Positions 34,111 through 45,700 of a stretch of 64,000 bases of DNA are shown here, piece by piece. The number at the start of each line of letters is the position of its first letter. Position 1 is the stretch's first letter. The stretch is from Cryptomeria japonica (lineage: Eukaryota; Streptophyta; Pinopsida; Cupressales; Cupressaceae): contig NC_081408.1 in NCBI RefSeq assembly GCF_030272615.1, forward strand, positions 337,994,793-338,058,792, in the 5' to 3' direction. Position numbers and translations under genes: made by a program. A model generated the notes under the pieces. The model saw only the letters and a program-made list of their open reading frames with translations, searched no databases and was not told the origin of the DNA.

Positions 34111-34418
34111 GTCCGGTATGCATTATCATATATACTATTCATTCCATATTGATGTGGGGATGCTACTTCTTAGGGGGAGTAGTTAGCCTTGTGATTCAGT
34201 GGTTTATGTTTTTGCTTTGATATTTTTGTCAAATTTCTAGCATTGATGTCAAAGGGGGAGAGATATTCATGTGAAAAAGTTAAGGGATATATATACATCA
34301 GGGGGAGTATGTTTCAGAACTTCATAGCTATATCTTTATATGGGAGATTTGTTTGGCATTTCTTGGCACTTGGATGTTTTTCACATCTAGTGTTTCTATC
34401 AATGCCAAAGGGGGAGAT
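34111..34418 (+). promoter_or_regulatory. C1 multiple polypurine tracts
   Basis: Four G-rich tracts: TTAGGGGGAGTAG (near 34170), TCAAAGGGGGAGAG (34249), CAGGGGGAGT (34298), and AAAGGGGGAGAT at 34407-34418 abutting the 3' LTR. This arrangement is typical of Sireviruses. There is no envelope-like ORF here. Confidence 0.8.
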
Positions 34419-35645
34419 TGTTGGTCATTTGGAGGAATTGATTATGTGTTGCATTGATGCTTTTTCATTGATGTCAACACTAGTTATTTTGGTTGCTTTA
34501 CCAATATCCTTTTGGTCCCGATAGGTTATTTGGTTTCTGGTTGGATTAGATCACAATGATCTAGTATGCTCCGGTATGTTTGGGTTATGTAATTGTCTTA
34601 TGCATGCTACTTAGATTCATGTTCAGTCAGTTGGTTTTGATTTAGTGATCGGATGCTATCATGTATGTTGGCAAGCTTGGTTTGTTGTTCTAGTGAGGGT
34701 TTCACCGACATAGCTTTTGTTGAAGATCCTTGATTATATGCATAAGTAGTGTTGGTGTGGCTTCTAGTGGAGATTCAAGATGCTGATGGTGATCATGCTC
34801 GAGACTTGCTTGATTGGGATCATTTATTTAGCGTGTGTGGACTTAAATTGGGTCCTAGTTTATCTAGGTTATGGATCAACATAATGTAACATGTTGATTG
34901 GAGTTCTCATGTGTTTCTAGGATGTCTTATGGATTGGATATTATTTGTTTGGTCTCAGGCCAACATGCTTTGCAATTATGTAATTGTTTTATTGTTTGGT
35001 GGCTGACTTTATTGTTTGTGGTCGAGGGTTTGTATATATATGATGTAAGATCTCATTGTAGACCATATGAGAGGATAAAATGGATTTATAGGAGTGAATA
35101 ATGTAATAATCATCCATGGAGAGGATTTGGTTGATCATTGGTGATCCAGTTGGGTTTATGTAAGAGGATTTATTCCTTTGGTATTGAGATTAACTGGAGC
35201 TGTACTCAGACATAGGAGATGCTATCATTGCATTTCATTCTTTCCTCCGGATTGTAGTATGGATTCTTATGTAGTCGGTGAGACTCCTTTTGTGATGAGC
35301 AGTGTGCTCTAGGATGTTGGCCTTCCTGCAAGTGTAGGCCCCTCATTTGTAATCACATACTTGTTGCAGAAGCATTATTTGACTGTAGGTAGGCTTCCCA
35401 CCATGGTTTTTCCCTTTATCGGGTTTTCCACATACAAATCTTGGTGTCATGTGGATGGTATTTATTCTCTAATTGTTGTTTATGCTTAATTGGTATATCT
35501 ACTATTTTGGTATTTGGTTTATGCATTCTGGTATTGATATTTTGGGTTCTGGTATTAAAGTTTTAATTTCTTAAGGTTTCGATGATCTAGTGACAACTAA
35601 ATCACCCCCCCTCAATTTTCTTCTGATTATTTGAACTGTCTAACA
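34419..35645 (+). repeat. C1 3' LTR
   Basis: It starts TGTTGGTCATTTGGAGG and ends TTTGAACTGTCTAACA, followed by cacta. It is collinear with 7261-8490 throughout. Confidence 0.9.
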
Positions 35646-36150
35646 CACTACATTGCACAACATAAGGAGACCAAGGGTGCACACCTTGCAACAATCCCCA
35701 CCAATGCAAGTGAGGGGGTTTGAACCTATGACCTAGGTTCTGATGCCACTTATTACAAGTACGGTTATTGTTGCACCAAAATATTGACATGTTAATCCTC
35801 AATACAACCACTAGACTTATAGAACCCATAGGAGTCGGTTAATCCATGTCACAAACTTGAGCACCATGTTGCGCATCACTAGGAGGTCAAGGGCACACAC
35901 CTTGCAACACCTTGTTCTTTGAACAACCATTTAAGAAATAATAGATCATCTAAGGTCTCATCAGGGGAAACAAGAGGAGATCGACTTGCAGGATGACCAA
36001 CATCACTCAAAAGGGAGAAAAATGAGGCAAAAGGCTATCATCAATGGAAATAGAAGAGTAAAATTGAGAAAAAAATGATGGTGGAACAAGCAATAAGAAC
36101 AAAGGAGAAAACACAATAGGGACTTCAGGACAAAAAAATTCCAAAAGAAA
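35646..36150. other. Right flank of C1, degenerate repeat
   Basis: No gene. 35760-35885 resembles 7150-7260. Within the flank, CCAAGGGTGCACACCTTGCA (35669) and TCAAGGGCACACACCTTGCA (35887) are repeated about 220 bp apart. AGGTTCTGATGCCAC at 35734 is, on the minus strand, a diverged iMet primer-like site, so this may be a worn LTR element. Confidence 0.45.
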
Positions 36151-36760
36151 GAAAATCTTTAGAATCCTAAGAAAAACCATCAACCAAATATTCCTTGGCA
36201 GTCAAGTGATCTCCGACAACTTTCTTTAACCAAGAAGAAAGGTCTTTCTGATGTAACAAGGAGTAATTTGAAGCCAAGTGACCAATACACAAGTAAAAAT
36301 GTCATTTGAATAGGATGCCTTTATAATCTACTAGCCAAGTCTAGGGTTTATTGCCAACCATTACAACCACATCTCGGTGAAAAGCCTTGGAGATGCCAAC
36401 ATCCACCAAAATATGAACAAAGGTAGAATTTCCCATATAAACAGTAGAACCATCAACATTCAAGAATTGACCAATATACTTTTCATGGCCTCATAACATG
36501 TGTCCTCCCAAAACTAGAGGGAAATATTAGGAATTCTAATCCACACTAGACACACATTGAGTAGTTTAGTAAAGGTTTAAAATAAGTATTGCAAGGATTA
36601 ATAGACAGAGTGCTCTCCATAAACCCACAACATGTCAAGATTCAAGTTTCTGTCCTTAGAATAAGTAATACTAACAATGAAATAATCTTTGGCATCTAGG
36701 GGAAAAGCTTAATATTACTAGCCATCAGAGGTTGCCAAGAACCCAAAATCTAGCAATGAA
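36150..36760 (-). pseudogene. LINE ORF1 relic (DUF4283-type, L1 clade)
   Basis: The minus-strand translation reads IKLFPLDAKDYFIVSI, VCLVWIRIPNISL, FWEDTCYEAMKSIGQFLNVD, then FVHILVDVGISKAFHRDVVV. It ends with HFYLCIGHLASNYS, a CCHC knuckle that has lost two Cys. This order is the RNA-binding ORF1 protein of plant L1 LINEs. At least four stops are present. No endonuclease or RT from ORF2 was seen nearby. Confidence 0.7.
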
Positions 36761-36855
36761 GATCAAGATGAGAAGGCCAGAGGTTGACAAACTTGTAGAC
36801 CACCCTGCATAGGTATAAATCTTTATTTTATACAACATCTTAATCACAAACCACC

Positions 36856-37583
36856 TGTTGTCATGGGGATTTGTACCCGATGCAAGCATGAAAAACCTTT
36901 AATCCCGTGAAACATGGGACTACTCTCAGGATGTGGGTATCCTATTGTGAGAGTAGACCTCTGGATTATAGGCCGACTTCCTATTTGATCACCTAAAACT
37001 AACCTACAAACCAACTTAAGAAAAGAGGTAGAAGGATATGCAGAAAACTGAAAATACTGCTAATAATGTGATCCACCAATGATAAAAATTATTCAAAATT
37101 CCTTCAAACTCAAAAAATGCTCAAATATTGAAGCTATGCAATCTCACAGCTCAAATATTCATGCTTGCAAAAATGACTCATATGAAAGGTCTAAACTTTT
37201 AAATGTTTGCAGAAGAACAACAGTGTCTTCACAATTTTAAACATTAAAAATAATAACACATTCACTGACCTTTCATATGAATCATTTTTGCAAGCATGTA
37301 TAGTTGAGTTGTGAGATTGCATAGCTTCAATATTTGAGCATTTTGGATCATTTTTATCATTGGTGGATCACCTTATTAGCAATATTTTTAGTTTTCTACA
37401 TATCCTTCTACCTCTTTTCTCAAGTCAGTTTGCAAGTTAGTTTTAGGTGATCGAATAGGAAGTTGACATATAATGCAGAGGTCTACTCTCACAATAGGAT
37501 ACCCATAGCCTGAGAGTAGTCCCATGTTTCATAGGATTGCAAGTTTTTCACACTTTCATCAAGTGTAAATCCCCATGACAACA
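36856..37583. repeat. Large inverted repeat with LTR-like arms
   Basis: 36856-37189 and 37270-37583 are inverted copies, by eye about 85% identical, around an 80-bp spacer. Conserved landmarks are GAGGTCTACTCTCACAATAG and TCCCCATGACAACA at the outer ends. The right arm ends in CA and is followed by a primer-like site, so the arms look like the 3' parts of two LTRs in opposite orientation. Confidence 0.75.
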
Positions 37584-37587
37584 ATTT

Positions 37588-37605
37588 TTGGCATGCCCGG
37601 TGGGA
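37588..37605 (+). promoter_or_regulatory. E putative primer binding site
   Basis: TTGGCATGCCCGGTGGGA lies four bases after the LTR-like end. Its form fits a gypsy primer site; I cannot assign the tRNA. Confidence 0.5.
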
Positions 37606-37817
37606 TTGTTGAAATTTCCTAAATTCATAAAAGACCACCTTGATAGTTATTTTGGTGTAAGCGATGGTGTTTCTAGCCTTTGGAGGCAATAATTTTCACA
37701 CCTGATGATTTTGAGTTCATATCTATTGGTTTCAAGTAGATAAGTTCTAGTATGTACTAAGTTATTACAATCAATTTCAGTTTTTCATGAGTTTTCAACT
37801 TATATGAAAGTTGAAAT

Positions 37818-37939
37818 ATGTCTCTATTTCATAGCAATACATCATATCATCCTCCCTATCATGAGAATATTGTACCCACACCCTCTTACCAACCATATCC
37901 AAATAACCAAAATGCTGGTTCTTACCCAAATGACCCCAT
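37818..37939 (+). pseudogene. E gag-like ORF, N-terminal piece
   Basis: From ATG 37818 the translation starts MSLFHSNTSYHPPYHENIVP and stays open, rich in Pro, Tyr and Asn, until F is inserted. The frame continues beyond F at 55014 (after the target duplication). No domain is recognised. Confidence 0.5.
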
Positions 37940-38849
37940 TGTTGGGTCTCAAATCAACAGATTGGATAGGTTCTAAGGAAATGCCAACTCCTATGATCAA
38001 ACCCTCCAATTGACTTGGCCAACATATAGAGTGAACCTATTTGGTTACTAACTCTCTCACTTTAGGCTCTGCAGGACCTAGGCGGGTATACCTATTCACT
38101 GAATGTCACCAATAACCAGTGCCTTTTATAGCAGATTTATTAACCTAATTTGATATCTCCTGATCTTGAAATGGCATGAGTTCCTTGAATGGAGATATAA
38201 CAGATGAGTTCAAGATTGTTGTTGTAATAACTGTTTGTCTTATGTTTCTTAATCACTTCTATTGCTGTTAAAACAATCAATTATGAATGAGATGATGAAT
38301 GTGATTTGTGATTTAGCCAGTGCCTTCTTTGCTGTTTGGGTTACAGAGTCATTACACTTTTCTTCAGGACTTATGATGCGAACCTGTGAGAAAGTTTTTT
38401 AATTCATCCCTTTATGAACCTGTCAGTTATTATTTCTTTTGGAACCAAATAAATGCTTATATCATATGCTGATTGAGTGAATTTAACCCTACCCTTAAGG
38501 GACCAGTCAATTAAGCTCTGCAAGGAACAATCACAATCCGCAAGCAAAACTTTTGTTGCAACATTATAATACAAAGCATAAATTCGATCTTAAGAACATA
38601 AATAACCTTATCTTATCAGACAAAATCACAGACGATTGCTAAAAGAAAATGAAATGATCCGTAACACATATGCAGAGAGATAATTGATCAAAATTTGTAT
38701 TCCATTATGGTTCGTATACAGAAGACTTATAGGCTGTCATTTATCGCTACCTTCATCCTATCTAATCCCTATCACCATATTACAAAAATCATTCTCATAT
38801 ATATATGAGGATGAAGGCTTTTCATGAAGAGACACGAATCTTCGGAATA

Positions 38850-39293
38850 CTAATCGTTAGTTTCAGTGTTTCTAAACTTAAGCAAAAAGAGATTTAGAAG
38901 TCCTAAATGATGAATGTAATCATCGTCCTTGAAGGTTTTGATTCGAGCACTTTGTTTCTTTAATTCATCTCCCTGCGATAGATACTTGAATATCATCTGG
39001 TTGATAGTAGGGGCCATATCTTTACTTCGATCTATTTCTGACATGGCCCAATCCTTGACGCTGACGAGCTCTTTTCGCAAATCCTCCAGGGATATCACTT
39101 CTCCTTCACTTCTGATCTTTTTGGACCTTACACTAGATGAGGGACATTGGTCTAATAAATCCTGAGTCAGAGCTCTTCCTTCCTTCTTTTGTCTCTTGGG
39201 CTTCTCTTCAGGGTTTAACTCTTTTCCTTTCCTACTCTTTTTAGAAGAAGAAGACGAAGGTTCCATGATTACAGCAAATATGAGAAACAACAC
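38850..39293 (-). CDS. ORF inside the F LTR U3, 147 aa, unknown
   Basis: A Lys/Glu/Ser-rich product, with a likely alternative start at MEPSSSSSKKSRKGKELN (residue 10). A basic N-terminus is followed by helical text (LEDLRKELVSVKDWAMSEID) and a C-terminal LGLLNLFLLKFRNTETND. It lies in the sense orientation just upstream of the TATA box, so only the 3' LTR copy would lie on a full genomic transcript. The 5' LTR copy (47661-48104) is also open, with only two conservative differences. No homologous family recognised. It may be a captured ORF or chance. Confidence 0.45.
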   Translation of the reverse strand: MLFLIFAVIMEPSSSSSKKSRKGKELNPEEKPKRQKKEGRALTQDLLDQCPSSSVRSKKIRSEGEVISLEDLRKELVSVKDWAMSEIDRSKDMAPTINQMIFKYLSQGDELKKQSARIKTFKDDDYIHHLGLLNLFLLKFRNTETND

Positions 39294-39554
39294 TTACTTG
39301 GAGAAATGCTCAGCTCTTTTGGTTATTGTTCGCAAGTTTCCACAAGTTCTTCGCAATTTTCAGTCTTCTAGCATTGATCTGGTTCTTATGAAAATTCAAT
39401 CAGTTCAACTATAATCGTATGGGCAACTTGTGCATAGTTAATGTTCTGCGTCTACAATGGCTACTCAAGTGTTTAAACTTAATTGCAGATGTGACATTCT
39501 TCACTTGGGCCTTTAACTCTTTCGCGGGAAGTACAGTTCGCTCAAAGTGATCAT

Positions 39555-40090
39555 ATTTCAAGTTATCGATGAAACCCTTGTCTTCGACCGAGTGTTTAAA
39601 TCTTTCATCGAAATCCCGTTTTCTTCTATACTATTCTTTTGGTGAGTAGCCCATGTCGAGAAGCCACTTTCAAGACTCATCGAAATCATTCTTTCATCGA
39701 TAGACCTCCTTTTCGATAAGTCACTCGCAAGTTTCATCGAAATCATTCTTTCGATGAATTTCTTTCTTCGGTGAGGGCCCATGTATGTTCATCGACATTC
39801 CTTTTTCATCGATATCCTCCTTTATCGATGAAACACCTTTGCTTTTGTTCGACATTATGTCATCGATGAAAACTTGCGTTTCGATGAATGCTTTATGAGT
39901 TTCTTCGGTAATGATATTCCTTCGAAATCACTTTTGCCTTTTTGCCTTTCGTTTTTTACCTTTTCGATGAAACTTAGAGTATCGATGAGTGATTTTCTAC
40001 ATTCATCGAAAGTAACTTTTGCCGAAATACTTTTGCTTGGTGCTTTCTATACCTCGTTTCGATGAAAATACTCTTTCGATGAAACTTCTT
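39555..40090. repeat. Cluster of TCATCGA/TCGATGA motifs in F U3
   Basis: More than a dozen copies of TTTCATCGA or its complement TCGATGAAA, some fused to the palindrome TCATCGATGA, are spaced 10-60 bp apart in both orientations. The placement at the 5' end of U3 fits an enhancer. The 5' LTR copy of the cluster (48375-48720, 54728-54900) is split by G. Confidence 0.7.
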
Positions 40091-40329
40091 TTGCAGTGCT
40101 CGATACAATTTGCTGGCCGAAACATCTTTCAGTCTTCACGCCTATGGGAATATACATTTTTTTTATATATTTTTTATTTTCAAATATAGTGTTCAACAGC
40201 GGCTCTGACTGAGGATGGAGGCATATTGAATATGTCTTCAAGAATTTAGAATCTTTGGTTAGCGCAGATTTATGATGGTATTTATAATGGAAATGGATCC
40301 TAATCTACTGTACATGTGATACAGAATGT

Positions 40330-42789
40330 TCAAGAAAAGAAGTTTTTTAAGAATTGCCCATGTACCGGCAATTCTTGGACCTCCCCTGTTGCGTTTTGGA
40401 GCAAATAGGAATCCTCCCCTTTTTTATCTATGATCACATATGGGCCGATCCACAAAGCTTCAAATTTACCATGCTTACCTTTGTCTTGATTCCTGGCATT
40501 CCACATTAAAACCCAATCACCTACACAAAATTTTCTATTTGATGTCCTCTTGTCATACAACCTCTTCATTTGATTTTGAATTTTGATATTCTGCCTTTGA
40601 GCTTCTGCCCTGACTTCATCAAGTTCTACTAACTGCATTATTCTTTCTTGTGATGGATCTTCAACATCTATCCCTTCTTGAATCATAAATCTATGTACAG
40701 GCAAGAGATTATCCAAAGGTAGTCTGGCCCTTTTGCCATAAACCAATTCAAATGGAGACTTTCCTGTAGATTTTTTCACAGTTATCCTGTCTGCCCATAG
40801 TGCAAGATTCAACTTTGAATCCCATGCTTTTTTGTTCTGTCCCAACATCTTCCTAATGATCTTTAGGATATTCTTGTTGCTTGATTCAGCTTGTCCATTC
40901 CCCTGGGGATGGTAAGGAGAAGAATGTGATATCTTAATGTCATATTCTTCACAAAAAGTGTTGAATTCCTCTGATCTAAAGGACATGCCATTATCTGAGA
41001 TGATCCTTGTAGGAACACCGAATCTAGTAATAATGTTCTCCATTAAGAATTTTATCACCACCTTGCTAGTGGCCTGTTTCGTAGGTATTGCCTCCACCCA
41101 TTTGGTAAAATAGTCTGTAGCAACTAATATCCATCTGTGTCCTCCACTGGATTTTTCTGATATTTCCCCTATAAAGTCTATTCCCCATTGTTGGAATGGT
41201 TCCTCAGCCAACATTGGTCTCAATGGGAGTGATCCTTGATACTTTGTTTTGTTTGAGAACTTTTGACAAGCTTCGCACTTTCTGACATATCTATAAGAAT
41301 CATTGAAGACACATGGCCAATAATATCCAGCTCTCAATATTTTATGTGCTGTAGTCTTGGCCGAGAAATGGCCACCACAAACCCCATCATGCATTTCATG
41401 AAGAACCTTATCTGCCTGGTAGTTATCTAAACATAATAACAATATCCCATCTCTATTTTTCCAATATAATTCCCCATTGATAATTACATATCTTGCTGAT
41501 TTTAGCTTCAGAGCTCTCTTCTGATTATCAGTCATGCCATCTGGACATTTCAAATGCTTGAGATAGTATATGATATCGGTGTACCATGTTGTTCTTTCAA
41601 TACTGAAGTTAGCTTCTTCCCATCCAACCTGATTCACACCAGATTCCTCAATTTCAGTTCCTGTCATGAGTTTGGCCAGCCCTTGTCCTTTGATAACCTG
41701 TGAAATTTTGAGTTCAATGTTAAATTCTTGTATCTGATTGATCCATTTGCATCTTTTGCCCGTGACCTCAGTCTGTCTAAAGATATCTTTTACTGCTGCA
41801 TTGGGGACATAAGCTATAACTTCAGCCCCTACTAAGTATGGTCTAAACTGTTTCACTGCTTTGACCAAAGCATAAGCTTGCTTTTCATTCAGTTCATATT
41901 TTACTTCTGAAGGGCTCAAAGACTTGCTAAAGTATGCAATGGGCTGCTCATACCCTTCTGAATTTTTCTGTAACAACACTGCTGCTATAGTGTGACAAGA
42001 GGCGAATGAGAATATCATAAAAGGTTTACCAAAATCTGGGGAAATTAGTACTGGTGCCTCAAAAATTGCTCTTTTGATTGCCACAAAAGAATCAATTGCC
42101 TCTTCAGTCCAGTCAATTTGGGCCTCTTTCTTCAACATCCTTACTATAGGTTTTACTATGTCTACAAAATTCAAAATGAACCTTCTCACAAAATTAATTT
42201 GTCCCAAGAATGATTGAATGGCTTTGATAGTTCGAGGGATGGGAACCTCATTGATAGCTGCTACTCTCTCAGGATCAATTCTTACCCCCTCCTTGGATAC
42301 TATGTGTCCAAGTAGTTTTCCCTCTTCAACACCAAAGTGGCATTTCTTAGGATTCAAGGAAATTCCATATTCTAAAGCTCTTTTAAATATCTTCTCAAGG
42401 TGTTCACAGTGATCATCAACTTTCTTTGAGTATGAAGTCAAATCATCTTGGTATACCACCATGATTACATCAATCAATTCTGCAAAAGCCACATCCATTG
42501 CCCTTTGAAAAGTAGCTCTAGCATTGGTCAATCCAAATGGCATTCGTGCATAAACATAAGTGCCCCATGGAGTTGTGAAGGCTGTCTTATATTTCTCAGT
42601 TTCTCTAACTTTCACCTGATTGTAACCTGAAAATCCATCCATCATAGACAACAACTCACACCCTGTTACCCTCTGCAGCATGTTATCCATATTTGGCAAT
42701 GGATAGTTATCCTTTAGAGATGATATATTCAAATTTCTAAAGTCTACACATAATCTAATATCCCCATTCTTCTTCCTAACTGGTACCAA
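40330..42789 (-). pseudogene. F RT, RNase H and integrase
   Basis: 819 codons in frame with 42799-45885; only a TAG at 42799-42801 (where family members have Trp) separates them. RT begins VPVRKKNGDIRLCVDFRNLN and has the catalytic VVYQDD near residue 111, with Q in the variable position. The classical gypsy RNase H follows (about 255-370), but its first Asp is Phe (IFSFASCHTIAAVLLQ) and the last catalytic Asp region reads PNAAVK, so it looks dead. Integrase has the H-H-C-C finger (about 468-505), Asp in GIDFIGEI, Asp in ISDNGMSF and Glu in GQAESSNK. No chromodomain. Confidence 0.9.
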
Positions 42790-42798
42790 GTTAGAAAC

Positions 42799-45700
42799 CT
42801 ATGTGGAATATCTGAATGGTTCAATTATTCCTACGTCTTTCATCTTTATAATTTCTTCCCTCATTTTTGGTAACAATGTAGGATTAATAGGTCTCTGCTT
42901 TTGCCTGAATGGTTTAGCTTCTGGTTTAAGTGGTATCTCATGTTGAAAGAGATCTTCCCTGTAAGCTTTGAGATCTTCATAAGACCATACAAACACATGT
43001 TTGTATCTTTTTAGCAATATTATCAGTTGTTGCCTCATAGTAGGAGTTAATTTTTTTCCAATAAAAACATTTTTGGGGGCTTCTTTGCTTCCTAGATTGA
43101 TTTGTTCAATATCACTCTCTTTAATAGCTGACCCTTTGGTTTCAATCACATCTTGAGCATTAAAAGTTCTTTCTAATGCTACTAGGCCTCTTGGTAATTT
43201 ATTTGATTTTAGTTGTATAATTTCATGTCCAAATAAAGTTTCCTTACCTTCAGTTTTCTTCACAAAGTCATTAAAATTTATAGCTTGAGTCTGATAATGA
43301 TCAACACACTGTAAGAAGTTCAACAGATCTGCATCATCTTGAAACACTTGCCAATTATACAAGTTGTCAGGAACAAATGGTCTTACTTTCACTTCCACTT
43401 CAGATATCCCAGTTAGTGTTATATCATTGCCTTTTAATGCAATATTTGCTAAAAAATCTGCCATGATGTTTTTTGACCTATCTATCCAGGTTATCTGAAA
43501 AGCATCAAAAAGCTCCATGGTATCCCACACAACATTCCTGTATTGTTTCAGTCTTAAGTGTTTTGAGGCATATCTTTCCTTTACTTGTGAGACTATTAAT
43601 TCTGAATCACCAAAGACACTTAGCAATTTGATCCCATGTTTGACTGCTATGTTAAGACCAGTGAGTAGAGCTTCATATTCAGCAATGTTATTTGTACATT
43701 CAAATAACAACTTGAAAGAATATTTGTAAGTTTCCCCTGTGGGTGAGATAAAAAGGATTCCAACCCCACTCCCTTCTTTGCTACAAGACCCATCAAAGAA
43801 CATTTTCAATATCTGACCATCCTTTTTAGTTAGACATGACTCAATGGGGACCCACTCTTTAATTTTAGGTCTTGTTAACTGTACCTGGAAGTTGTCCATG
43901 TCAGTTTGTAAAAAACATACTTGGTTCACTGTTTCTTCCATGTCTTCTATGATATATGTGGACCGAGGTTCCCTGTCAATTTTTATTTCTTGTCCATTTA
44001 TTGGAATCGTAGCATATGACAAATCCAGCTGCACATATCCACCAATCATATTCGACCATTGTCTAGACAACAACATTCCATAATTTGGAGGAACATCTAC
44101 CACTGTGATATCTGTTTTATATGATGCTTCTGGACAGGCTGCTAATCTGAACTCTACATCCTTCATGATACCAACCACTGGGACTGATCTATTGTCCATG
44201 GCATAGCATTTCCCAAAGGTAGTATCAACTTCCAATCCTAGTTCTTTCATCACCCCAACAGGCATGACATTTATGGCTGCTCCTGAATCGATCATACAAT
44301 TCTTCACCCTTTTGTTGTTTATCACCAAAGTGAGATAAAATGGGTCTACTTGTGTTGGGTTTTTAGTTATAGTGGACCCTAAATATATAACTGGAGCCAT
44401 TTGTTCATTATTGTCACCTGTTGGGACCTCTTGTTTCTGTTCATTAATCTTTTCTTCTTGGACACCTGAAATCATCTCCAAAGTTTTTTCTCTATACTCA
44501 GGAAACCTCATTATTTCCATCAATGGAACAAAAACTTTTAATTGTGTTAATGCAGCTGAAATATCAAATGAGGTAGAGTGTTGTGATGAAGGAATTTTTA
44601 CTATTTCTTTCTTTTGAACATCAGGACCCTTATTACTATCTTGCTTAGTCTTAGTTGCCTTATTTATTCGTTTAAGTGTCTCATCAGTTTCTTTCATAAA
44701 AAGACTAGTAGGTTTACCCTGCTCTGGATTCACCATTCTATTTCTTAAATCATAAGTCCTTTTTGCTTGTGCAACAACATAAGCTGTAATTTTTCTTTTC
44801 TCTTCTTCAGTAGGGACTCTGAGCTTGACACTTTCATTCTGACTGGTGGTCACAGGTAAGACAGAGCATTGATCAATGTTCATGGAATCTGACCTTCCTG
44901 TCTGGGCAAATGATATCATGTTAACCGTTGAATCAGCCATATGTTCTTCGTAACTATCCTCCTCCTCTTGCAATCCTTTTGCTACTGCACACAAAGAAGA
45001 AGCATGTGGCATATTGCAAGCATAACACCACATGTCATCGTCTTGAGTATAATTTACTGTTCTTTTTAAAGGATCTGGAATTTGTTGATTATCTTTGTGG
45101 TTCCTGTCTACTGGTTTTCCATCCTTCCATGTGGTGTTATAAGGCATGTCATGTAGTCTAGGTCTCTCAGGACGGTAGTATTGCTGCTTCTCTGTTTTGT
45201 TTACTCTTACAGATAAATCTTTCAAGGCATTTAAAACTTTGTCCAGCTTATCTTCATCTCTATTAGCCTTGGGTGCCTTAGGATTGCATAACCTTGCATC
45301 CTCTCTTTTTCCCACTTTACCAGCAGCCTTTCTATTGTTTTCTATAACAATGGCATCCTTCATAACATCCCGGAGATCTCTAGGATTTCTGCTTCTCAGC
45401 TCATAGTTTGTTTTACTATCATAAGCATTGATGTAATACAGAATGCTCACTTCAGGTACTGGTTTCATCCTATTAGGGATTTTGTTTAGAACCCTGTTAA
45501 ATCTTTTGTTAAAATCTATCACTGATTCATTTTGCTCCTTTTTTATGCTAATGATTTCATGCAGGGAAAACTCAGGGCTATTATGGTCTCCATACTGCTC
45601 AAGGAACAATTCTTTGAATTCTGCAAGATTTCTAATGGATGCATCAGGCAACGTTCTAAACCAATCTCTCGCATCTTCTATTAATGACTGCATAAACAAC

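Larger units (their letters stand above)
7261..35645 (+). mobile_element. C1: Sirevirus-like Ty1/copia element carrying three nested insertions
   Basis: LTRs of 1230 bp (7261-8490) and 1227 bp (34419-35645) begin TGTTGG and end CTAACA. They are flanked by a perfect cacta duplication at 7256-7260 and 35646-35650. Inside are an iMet primer site, gag, then (after the 21-kb insertion A) protease, integrase, RT and RNase H in copia order. Several AAAGGGGGAG tracts precede the 3' LTR, a Sirevirus hallmark. Many stops and frameshifts make it inactive. Without the insertions it would be about 7 kb. Confidence 0.9.
37940..40198 (-). repeat. F 3' LTR
   Basis: On the minus strand U3 starts at 40198. 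It contains the TCATCGA motif cluster, then a 147-codon ORF, then the palindromic TATA box CATATATATATGAG at 38796-38809, leaving about 850 bp for R and U5. Confidence 0.9.

Noticed and set aside
36855-37600. Inverted repeat considered as a MITE or DNA transposon
   Set aside because: No target duplication at its edges, no transposase, and one arm continues into a primer site, so an LTR origin fits better.
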